64,000 bases of DNA from Plectrocnemia conspersa (lineage: Eukaryota; Arthropoda; Insecta; Trichoptera; Polycentropodidae). Both the position numbers and the translations under genes were made by a program. The notes under the pieces were generated by a model. That model was not told where the DNA came from, did not search any database, and saw only the letters and a list, made by a program, of their open reading frames with translations. This document shows positions 11,858-23,300 of the stretch, piece after piece (the first letter of the stretch is position 1; every line of letters begins with the position of its first letter). Location of the stretch: positions 310,001 to 374,000 of the forward strand of contig VTFK01000011.1 of assembly GCA_009617715.1 (NCBI GenBank), given 5' to 3'.

Positions 11858-12000
11858 GACCTTGTATTGATTTACAAGCGACAAGAAGAATACCGCCGCC
11901 TTGTAGATGACGACAATCACTGGTTCTCCTTTCGCATTTGGCAACGCGCTTGCTCAACAAGAAAATATCGCACACATGAGATCACGGTATGGGAGTATGG
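11858..12000 (-). promoter_or_regulatory. Probable promoter/5' UTR of EndoU
   Basis: GC-raised block directly upstream of the signal-peptide exon, flanked by AT-rich DNA. No TATA element is obvious. The short minus-strand frame at 11757-11975 overlaps the signal-peptide exon out of frame and is not a gene. Confidence 0.3.
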
Positions 12001-12423
12001 GGTTACAATAATATTATTATTTGTTAATAATTACGTTTAAGTATTATATATATATATATCATATTTTGAATTCCTAAGTATATTACAATTGTAGTTGGAA
12101 TTAATATAAAAAATATGTACTTATATATTTTCCTTCATTCGCTATTATTTAAAATAAATCAAGGTCAAAAGTCAAGGTTAATATAGGACAGTGGTGTAAG
12201 TCGAGATGAATGCCAGAAATATTTGGGTTCTAATCTTATTTAAAACGTCGTAGTTTTCAATTGTCTTTAGGAGATCGTAATTAGAAATTGTTATAATTAT
12301 AATGCCTATAAATAATAACAGATTACGTTTTTTTAAGATCATAAATGAATATTGCAAGAATTAATTTAATGCCTACATATTAAAGATTGATTAAAGATCA
12401 GTTTTGTTTATTTTCGTTAGTAG

Positions 12424-12481
12424 TCAGATGGTCAGTTGTCAAACAGTCAATAATATCAGATGGTCAGTTGTCAAACAGTCA
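12424..12481. repeat. Two tandem copies of a 26-bp unit
   Basis: The unit at 12424-12449, starting TCAGATGGTCAGTTGTC, recurs exactly at 12456-12481 after a 6-bp spacer. It is a simple local duplication in intergenic DNA. Confidence 0.9.
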
Positions 12482-12773
12482 CTATAATGGTCACTAATTA
12501 ATTAGACATCTGCTTAAATGTTCTGTTTTTGAATAAAATGATTGGTTATATATGTATATTCTGAATGTTGGTATTTTAACAGAGAACGAAAATATACATT
12601 GATAGATATTAAATGAAACAGTTTGAATGAATCTAAGGTATTTTTATACAAAAATCATATAAAATCTAATAGTATTGTGAGAATGTAAGTCAGGAATAAA
12701 AAACAAATAATTTAGTACTGTAACTATGACGGGTTAATGGCTGCAATCGAAACTTTAGCAGTCGTTTATTAAA

Positions 12774-12884
12774 ATGTTATTGATAATTTATTTACTGTTA
12801 CTGACTTTAATATGTTACGTTATTATACTACTGGATTCCGTACTGCACGGACGCGCTGGTGAGCCTATGTACAATGTTAAGTAG
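12774..12884 (+). CDS. Candidate 36-residue single-pass membrane micropeptide
   Basis: A short frame starts at an ATG in good context (AAAATG) and ends TAG at 12882-12884. The first 20 residues (MLLIIYLLLLTLICYVIILL) form one uninterrupted hydrophobic helix; the tail of 16 residues is polar (DSVLHGRAGEPMYNVK) and its DNA is richer in GC than the surroundings. This could be a type-II or tail-anchored micropeptide. Alternatively it is the signal-anchor exon of a longer gene, since GTGAGC at 12859 would serve as a splice donor. I recognise no family. It is free-standing, about 0.9 kb from EndoU and 1.4 kb from rasp. Confidence 0.35.
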   Translation: MLLIIYLLLLTLICYVIILLDSVLHGRAGEPMYNVK

Positions 12885-12899
12885 ATGTAAAATACAACA

Positions 12900-14200
12900 A
12901 TTAAAACTATCTTAAATGTTTTATTGGTTTTCCGAGACCTTATTCCGTGGGTTAAGGTGGCACAAAAAAGAAGAAAAAACCGCTAACTTATCTATATCAC
13001 GATTTATATTATGATTTTTTTAATATATATTTTATATTAATATAATTTGAAAACTAATAAATATAATCATAAGAGACCGAATACTATTGATCAATGCTGT
13101 TTGTGGGGTAATTTTTTTTTTACATTTTAATGGTACACTGAAAATGTATTTATGAAATTAATTCATTTCCAACCACCTACTTTTATTAACAAGTTTTTTA
13201 ACCATGATGAAAATTAACAATGAATGTAAGGAAAAAACCAGCAATTCGTGTTGGATATCGAATATAACGATAAATATCTATAAACAAATCTAAGCGGTCT
13301 TTATTAATCATATGTTTTGCATACTTTGTAAATTAAACCAAGTTATTATTTAACATTTTCAGACTTATTTTACTAATTATTAGATTTAAGTAATCTTTAT
13401 ATGAAATGTTCAGAGCACAAAAAGCGAACTCGACAAATGACCATTTCGAGAAAAATTAAATTAAGTTTTAAATCGTACGATTTAACGCCTTTGAACTTCT
13501 TTCTCTGGGTTTTTAAAAGTTAATGTTAACAAGCCCATGATCACCCAAGCCTTAAGGGGACAAATTAGACGCTGTATATTTAAAATCCAGCTACAGTTAT
13601 GCCAAACCGTGATTGAAAATTTAGTCAAGAGAACGCAAATGTGTCAGCAATGCAAAGAAAGATTTATCAGATATGTTGTTTAATACAAAATTTTCAAATG
13701 TCTACTTTACGATTTAATCAAAATCTCTGATTTTTTTTCAAAAAATACTGTTTTATTTAAAATTTAAATTTTCTGTTCTTGTTGGAATACCTTTATAAAT
13801 AAATTAAATTAAATGATTGTATTGTTTTATTATTTAATATCTCTAAAACATATACATGGGATTAAGAATGAGCTCAATAGTAATCTTTATGAGGCATTGT
13901 GAACACTAATTAGAAATACGTATTTGTCATGAAGAAAGCATACTAGTAGCAAAGAATTCGAATTTTAATAATAATTGTTATTGCAATACTAATAAAATTA
14001 TTAAATTTAAAATAATTTTATCCTTTTTTTGTATAACGAAAAAATGAAAATGTAAAAAAATTGATAAGCAATATAAATATGATAATATTTAAGTCTGCGT
14101 TGTATAATATATATTTTATTTTATTCAATGCACAACATATTTTTTGATAATAAACATATGGTCAATAAAACAACTGTTATGACAAAAAAATAAAAAGTGT
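12900..14200. other. Intergenic AT-rich stretch upstream of rasp
   Basis: No coding-like frame, no recognisable transposon ends and no RNA gene seen on either strand. The last 100 bases before 14320 should hold the rasp promoter, but no distinct core element can be named. Confidence 0.5.
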
Positions 14201-14319
14201 TTATTTAGGCTTATCTGTCAAAAGTTCAACTGTCATTCTAACGTAAAATAACGACATAAATGGGTTGATTTTAAAAAAACGCATTGCATAAATGCGAAAA
14301 GTTAGCTTTACAATATCAT

Positions 14320-17300
14320 ATGGAATTTGCAATCTGTTTTATTGTATGGATAAGCGCCGCTATATTTAGTTTATTGAACGTATACCAATTTGGTAGAAGT
14401 ATGTTTTGTTTTTAATGAATTATTGTGTTTATATGTGAACCGATCAGATTATAATTATTTTCAGATGTAGACAAGTCTGAATTATTCGCTTCTGATTTTG
14501 AAAGTGGTTGGAGTATAATCGGAAGATCGAAAGATGTATCTGATTACGAATGGAGCTCATGGAAAGCCGTTTCAATTTATTTATTACCATGGATTTGCAT
14601 ACACGCGATTGTATCTGAATTTTTACGAAATAAGATAACGCATCTTAAATTATGGTATTGCTTATTACCTATAGTGTTCATCTTAGTCAAATTGGGATTG
14701 TACGCATTTGCATTGTTGTTGCTACAACCAATCATTTATTGGATTGTTTTAAAATATAACTTGAAGATCAAATGGGTTTGGTTGTTCAGCTCTGTGTTTT
14801 TAATATTGTTCAATGGCATGAAGTATCAGTATGAAAACGATAATGATTATTATTTAAAAGTATTGAGAATGACTGAAAACGAATTTTATATGATGTCCGT
14901 CGCTGTATTCTGGATACAGTTACGCTGCATAAGTTATTGCTTAGAAATGTTCGAATTTAGAGAGAAATGTAGTTTTTTAAATATGCTGTGTTATTGCATT
15001 TACTTGCCACTATTATTCTTGGGACCGGTTATATTATACAACGATTTTTATTCTTCTTTGCAAAGCAATCCAAAGTTATCGTTTAATGAAAGACTTTATA
15101 ATTTGTTTTTAAACGTCGGTAGATACTTGTGCTGGTATATATTTCTGGAGTTTTCTTTACATTTTATTTATTTCAACGCTTTACAGTACAACATTGACGT
15201 TAGTTTATTTTTTAAAAATACATATTTATTTATTATGTGTAGATATTTTATTAATATGTATTTAATATTTTAGGTCGTGAACATCATGCCAGATTGGTGT
15301 TTATACGGTGGCGGCTTATGGATGGGTTTATATTTTTATCTCAAGTATTTAGTCACTTACGGTATCGCAGGATCGATGGCTGCATTAGACAATATAGTAC
15401 CCGAAACTCCGCCTTTGTGCATTGCAAGAGTGCATCTTTATTCGCAAATGTGGAAGTATTTTGATGTAGGACTACACAAATTTTTAATTAGGTATTTCAT
15501 TATAACATAATACACAGGCTGTTCAAAAAAAGTGATGAACTTTTAAAATAATGCATTACTATATTGTAAATAGATTTTATACTGAATCATTTTATTTAAA
15601 AAGCTTACCATGCGTGTCTGTAATTTTCAAATTGATTGAGTTTCACAAACAGCTAGAGGGCAATATATTTATTTATTTATTGTCATAAGTTTGACAGTGA
15701 TAATATTTTAAATCTAAAGAAAAATTATTTTATATTTTTTTAAAACTTGCTTTTCTAAATATTGAGCACTGTGACTTAAAATTTTTAAAATATTAAAAAA
15801 TGTTCCTTAAATGTTATCATATCTTAAAATTAACGTTAATTGGTCTGTATGGCTTACATCCACCGAAGAAATGATAATTAATGAATATTATATAATTTTC
15901 TGAAACTAAAATTATTTTTTTCTTCAACTTTATTGCCTATTAAGTTAATAAATCCGCCATAAGTTGAGTGAGATAAATAATTTACATACCCAGATCTGAT
16001 ATTATATTTTTTAAATGATTTTAAAGGAATTCATGTCACAAAAATTACCTTCGTCATGTCCCTGAAATACTAATAATTTTACCATCGCTTCGATTCTTAT
16101 TAAAACATTTCGCCAATATTTTTGTTCCATGTCAATTTGTTGGATCAATTTATAGTCAACGTTCTCAGCTGAATGAAGGCAAAAGCCATGCATTCTCAGA
16201 AATGCATTTGCACGTAAACATTTCGTTGACTTTTATTATTGAAGAAAAAAATAAATCAAACAGCTCATATAATTTCAATAAAAAATCTAAAAAAAGTCTC
16301 AAATCTATCCAGAAAATATGTCATTTCAGTGAAATCATATTGGAATACATTTTCACCGGTAAATATATATTTTTATCAGTGATAATTTAATTTATTTGGC
16401 AGGTATGATTTCAACGTTTTTCATATGTAGTAATATATAAATTTACATACTTATTATTATTTATTTACTTGCAAGGAATTTATAAATGTTACAGTGAATG
16501 TGTATTTTTCGGTAAAGTTATTTTTTCACTAATGAAGTCCAAATATATTTTCACCAGTAGATATGTGTTTCTACTAGCGAAAATATAATTTAACTGATAT
16601 ATTTTTTTAATTTGAAAGTTACGAAACGTACATTTGCTGTTCAAACCCAAACCTAACCTATGCGAATTAATCAAACCCAATTTGACCTAATGTTTTAAAA
16701 CTAATTATAGTATTAGAATTTTCATTAGGTCAAGTCAAAAATACAAACTAAACCAACTCAATTCTCAGAAGAAAAAGTACAGACAGATGTCGCATCTCGC
16801 ATATTGTTCCATAGTTTGTCTGCACTGCGATATAACACAGATATATATTTTTACCAATGAAAATATAATTTATCTGACAGGTGCTAGTAAAGTAGTAGTG
16901 AACTTTAATTATTCTTTCTCAGAAGTCAAAAATTCACGCCAAAAGCAATAAAACCGTGTCGGCGCCGTCGCAATGAGAACACTCGGTAACGAGTGTTCTC
17001 ACAGCGACAGCACGATTTTATTGCTTTTGATGTAGATTTTTGACTTCTGAGAAAGAATAATTGTTTTTTACGCTTTCCTATTAGTCAAAATTCGGTTTAT
17101 ACATTCCTTATTTAATTTGTAATATTATTATAAGTCATAGTATGAACGCTAGATTAGCATGCATACCCACTACAACGGCGCCAACACGATTTTATTGCTT
17201 TTGACGTGAATTTTTTACTATGGATAATTTTTTTTTTAAATGTTTTTATTTCGATATAAAATAGTGGTACAATAAATTACAATATTTAAAATACAAATAT

Positions 17301-20300
17301 TAGTGCCTAGTTTTATATCTATTTCCTAATTTTACAAATATGAATTTAAATTAATATACTACGGGATTTTATCTTATAGCATGGTGTTTATGTTCACTTG
17401 AAGTTTAACAAGAATATATATATATAAAAGGGTTATAAAGTCAATAGAGATAAAAGAAAAGAATAACCTGGAGTTGAGTATTAAAGCAAAATATGCTTGA
17501 GCATCTTGTATTTATACTTAAATTTAAACTTCAAATTGAGTTTTATTTTATCGTAATCACCGATACCTGCAATGAATGGGTTGTCGTGGTCTCGCGGTAT
17601 ATTTTTGTAATAATTTTCCGTCTGTTGGAAAACAATGTCTTTTATTGTGGGAATCGCGTTTTCCAAGTGGGGTTTTTTTAAATTCGTGTAAAATGGAATG
17701 TTGTAAATTATTTTAACGGCTTTGTTTTGTATTACTTGGAGCTTGTTGTAATTAGTGTTGTTAGTATTGCTACAGACTGGGCTTGCGTATGTTAGGACGG
17801 GTCTAATTAACTCTTTATAAAGTAATATTTTATTATTTCTAGAGAGCCCACTGCGTCTATTAAAAATAGGTCTTAAGGAATTTATCACGGCTAGTCCTTT
17901 GGATTTGATCTCCCTAATGTGTTTATTAAAATTTAGTTTGGAGTCCAAGTGGGTACCCAAGTATTTAACGCTGCTCTTCCATTCAACGTCAGCTCCGTCT
18001 ACTGTTTTGAGAGGAACGGGAAGAGGTTTTCTACGGGCGGTAAAGATGATGGCTTCAGTTTTAGCTTGGTTAATTTTGATCCGACACTTTTTAAAATATT
18101 CATTTAATTGCATAAAGGATTTATTTAACTTGGAGGATATTTTGTCAAGACTATAGAAGCTTGTTATGACTGCTGAGTCGTCTGCATATATAGATAAGTG
18201 TGTGTTTTTTAGGGTCGGTATGTCATTGGTGTAGAGCAGTGGTTCTTAACCTTTTCAAAGTCACGGTGCACTTTTAATCATGGGAAAAAGTGGCGGTGCA
18301 CCAGAATTAAGAAGTCGAAAAATATATGTGGACATAATTTTTATTACATATTTTAAAAAAATAATAGTTACATACAAATTTTTAACATATTTTTTTAAAT
18401 TATATTATATAAAAAAGTTTAGTATTGAAAATAAATTTAGGTAGTTAATTTTGCCCTAGAACCAATTTTTAATTACGTGTTTTATTAAAAATATTTGTAT
18501 TAATATTTAAAGGTGCTCTTTGGGTGGCAAATCTAAGTGGTGCATTTTCCTCCCTTTGTTTACCCAAAATGACGTTCCTGCTTAACATAATGGAATTTAT
18601 ATGATCAATCAAAAATTAATTAATGTGATACCTGAGCTTGTTGGCTTTTGCAGATATCAGAAATATTACGTCGAATATTTTATGTAGTTACCCTGAATTC
18701 TTCGTTTAAATTTTTTTCTGTCTTTCTCGTTTTTTAGTTTTCAAATTAGTTGTTGTTGAGAAACCAAGCTCACACAAATATGATGTTGAAAACTGTAACA
18801 AAATTTTCAGTGCCTTCATGTAAAGAACTGAATATTCCTCTTGGACAGTAATCCAAAAATTCTTCATAGTTATTTCGGAAAATTTAATTTTTAGAGTACG
18901 ATCAGTCGACAATTAGACTAATTTGATGATTTCGTATCCGGTCATAATTTTCTATATTTAAGAATGGAAAATAATGTGCAATTTTTTCTTCCAATAAAGT
19001 TAAATGGTCTATTATTGCGGAAATAACTCCCTTGGGAATGTTTTCTTTAAGTGAAGGAAACATATCTACTTTTTTTTCTATTATTCGATTTTTCGAAAGA
19101 GTTATTTTTTTCCGAAATCCTGTCAATTTGTCAATGGATATCATGAATTTTTCGTTTTTTCCTTGAATGCTTGTGTTAACGTTATTTAAGTAATTAAAAA
19201 TATCTGCTAAATATGCCACTTTAGCATACCAATCATTATTATGAAGACATTTTACAAAATCATCCATACCTTCATTTCGAAAAAGATTAACAATTCATTC
19301 TTAAGTTCTATGAATCGGCATAAAACTTTACCCTTAGATAACCACCTGACTTCAGTGTGAAAAAGCAAACACTCGTACATAGCTTCCATAGAAATGCAAA
19401 GTTTTTTAAACATGCGTGTTTTTAAAGGTCTTGATTTTATGAAATTCACTATATTTACAACTTGGTTTTAGTGTTGCTGGTAATGTTTTCGAAACTAAAG
19501 ATTCTCTATGTAAAAAACAGTGCGTAAATATAATATTAGGTTTTCTTGTCTTTGCAAGGGTTACAAATCCTTTAAATGAGCCTACCATTGAAGGAGCACC
19601 ATCCATACAAATTCCTACACATAACTCCCATGATATTTTAAATTGTTCTAAATATGAATAAATAAGATCAAAAACATCTTGTCCTGTCGTATGCTCGGTA
19701 AGTTCTTTGCAGCATAGATATTGATTCACTATTTTGTTTTAATTTATGAAACGAACGAAGCCTAGTATTTGTGCCTTACCGCTAATGTCAGTAGATTCGT
19801 CGACTTGTAAAACAAAATATCGCTTGAAAAGTTTATCGTTAACTGTTTTCTCAGTATCATCCGACATATTTAATTTTTTTTTTATTGTATCGTTTGAAAG
19901 AGGAATTTTCATAATTTCCTTTTTGCTTCATCACCAAACATAATTTTTCCTATTTCACAATATGCAGGTAAAATTAGAGACTCTGCTATATTATGTGGTT
20001 TTAATTGTACAGCAATCAATTCAGCAATCTTGTATGACGCCAGTTGTGCTTTATCGGAAATTTTAACAGTTTTTTCAAAATATTTCGCTTGTTTATTTTG
20101 CGTGCTTAACAATCTTTTGAAGTAATCTTTACTTTTTGATGCAAGATCGGCGTGCTTCGTAGTGAAGTGGCGATTTAACTTGTCAGTATACATCGCGCTA
20201 TTGGACAGTTTTTCTCCACATACAACACATAGTGGAATGTGATATCCTTCCTCATTGATGCTAGTAAAACTGAAACGTAAATATTCTTCAGAATACTGTC

Positions 20301-23300
20301 CATTATTTTTTTTTTATTTTACTGGATATATTTTCTTTTGTATGAGACGTATGATGTCTAGTAACATCTTCACTACTTCTTCCACTTGTACTCCCAGTGT
20401 CATTAATATATTGTTCTGATTCACAATTTCGTTTGGTAATAAATTTATCCATTGTGGGGTATCACGACTATAATAAAATATAAATTGATTGAAACATTAA
20501 AATTTTACTATTTTGCCGAATTTTTGTTTTTACCAATTTTCTCGCGGTGCACTTGCAATAAGCTCGCGGTGCAAGAACCACTGGTGTAGAGTATAAAGAG
20601 ATACGGCCCTAAAATACTCCCCTGGGGAACTCTAGCTGGGATATTACGTGGTATTGATAGCTCGTCGTTTAATGAAACGACATAGCTTTGTCCGTTAAGG
20701 TAAGAGCGAATAGTGCGAATGAATCGGGTGTATCGTTTTGTTTTAATTTATGGATTAGTCCGTCATGCCAATCAGTATCAAATGCTTTTTCAGCATCGAT
20801 CATCAATAATCCACTGCTCTTTTTCACATTCATATTGGCCGATATGTGCTCAGTCAGACGTGTGATTTGGTGTATAGTGGAGTGACCTTCGCGGAAACCG
20901 AACTGTTCATTTATAAGTTTATCTTTAACCGATTCCTTTAAGCGAGATAAGATAACTTTCTCAAAGATCTTGTTAAGTGTGGGTAAAAGACTTATCGGGC
21001 GATAACTAATTGCTTCTGACGCGTTTTTCCCCGGTTTTTTAATAGGGTGTATTTTTGCAGTTTTGAGGCTCATATTTTTTTCGGTTTTTCAGATGAGGCT
21101 CATAACGGCACTGAATCCACGTTCTACCAAATAGGAAGACTGAAAAGCAATCAACAGCTTCTGTACAATAACCCATAATGCTGATTATAAAATTGGGATC
21201 TGTTTTTGTAACCAGAACGTTGTCGTATCCTTGTTTAAACATTGGTTTCAGCTCCTAATTTGTGGATAATTCAATAAGTTGCTCCTGTATTAGTATGTAT
21301 TCCTCTGTATTTGTGCATTGAGTATGACTACTTGCAAAAAGGTTCAACACCCAGTCGGGAATATCCAAGTGAAGAATATCTTTGGTTAAGGTCCGAATGA
21401 AGCGATGTTAAGTGTTGACAATAAACAAACAAATCTTCATCTCTATTTTGCAATTTTGAAAGATTGGAAACTGAGAATATTCTCCTCTTCCCTATTTTTG
21501 TTGGTACAGCAAAAGTTTTGCAACAAACGCAGATATTACATTTTTAGTTTTGATTAAATTTAATGTACTTTCAAATTAGTCTCGTTAAATCTGGCAAATA
21601 AATTAGTCATATAAGCGATGTCATTTTTTGAGATATTTAAATTGTCGCAAATCATTGTCTTTACTCTCCAGGAATTCCAACACTGAAACAAAAAGCGAAT
21701 AGAAGGGATCCAAACATGCACTTTTAGATAACCAACGTACTTCTGTGTTAAGTAGTAAACGATTATAGTCATAAGTCATCATCATTTTTCAAACAAAGTT
21801 GAGCAAATAATCTCTCATTTAAGGCATTCCTTTTGATTTTATTAACTGCTCTAATGACATAATGTAGTGATTCATGCAAACGTTCACTAAGGTTTTTTGC
21901 GAGAAAATTATGTCGATGAATCACACAATGTACCGATAAAACATTCGGTATAGCTTGTTTTAAGTATGCCAGAAAGCTTCGGTGTCGTCCTACCATTGCC
22001 GGAGCACTGTCAGTAGCAACAGAGATGACATTAGTCAAGGGTATAGCTTTTACATCGAAAAATCTTTTTAATTCAGTAAATAACGTTTCACCTTATGTAT
22101 CAGTTTCCAAACATTTAGCAAATAACAATTATTGTGATTTTTTTATTCATTGTTATTTATTTTAATTTACATATTAATAAAAACGTGTCACAATTTTTTT
22201 ATTTTATATTAAACCTTGCGCGGACCCCTTGACATTGTTCAGAGACCCCCAAATCAATTTAAATTTTCGACGGACCCCCTGAATGATCCCGGGGACCCCA
22301 TAGGGACCACTTTGGGAACCATTGATCTAGATATTCCACGAGTAGCAACGCCATGTCCATTTTTGTTGCACACTTTCCAGCTTTATGGCGTAATTTCTGA
22401 AGAAGCAGCATCATTCTTTTGAGTTCCGAGATGTAAATATCTGCAGGCCCGCTCACCGGCTCCGTGGATGAACTATCCGTAGGGATAGTGCGGGTCCGGG
22501 TGGCCGTAGCGTAGGACGCCATGCTGGTTCCTGGTGAAGAGACCGGGGGCAGTTGTGTCTTCTTCAGCGGTGGGAAGTGTCGTTCTTCCAAGAAGATGCT
22601 GGAGTTCTCGATTGTGGTGGCGGCGGCAGCTGGGATGGGCTTCCGCTGTCTTTTGTTGGTGGTTTCGATGTACTCTACCCGTCGTGGACATTTGCCGTAG
22701 TTGGCCGGGTGGTCTCCCTCACATCCAGCGCATTTTGCTGGAGTCTCGCGTTCTTTTTTCTGGCATTCTGACGTTGGATGACTAGCGGCGCATTTGACGC
22801 ATCTAGGGCTGCGATGGCAATTCTGTGCAGCGTGTCCGTAGAGCTGGCACCTGAAGCATTGAGTGGCACGACCATTAGGTTTCCTGTACCTTTCCAGCGT
22901 GGCCTTTGCAAAGCAAATGTCCCGGATGCTTCTTATTTCTGTTGGTGTCGTTGACGATGCGAACTGCACCAGGTATAGCGATGAGGGTCCTGATTTGGTT
23001 GTCATTTTGGAGACCTTAATGACTTTGAGGCCCTGCTTCTTCAGGTCATCAGCGATGTCTTCGGTGGGGATATCGGGAAGGCCACAAAGGACGGACTTGA
23101 CAGTTTTGTTGTAAACAAAACTGTCAAGTCCGTCAAAACTGTCAAAACTGTTGATCGAGCGACGCACAATGAATGGTGACGTTTCCCCTTCCCGTGTATC
23201 GAAGGGTGAAGCTAGGTGACTTGATGATCGATCTTACCAGATCGACTGTCTGTCTGTGGGAGCCGGTTATTTCCATAACAACCGGCGGGATCCTTTGAGA

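Noticed and set aside
18229..20591. A domesticated ZBED gene in the rasp intron
   Set aside because: Exact target duplication and terminal repeats with multiple frameshifts show a dead transposon, not a host gene.
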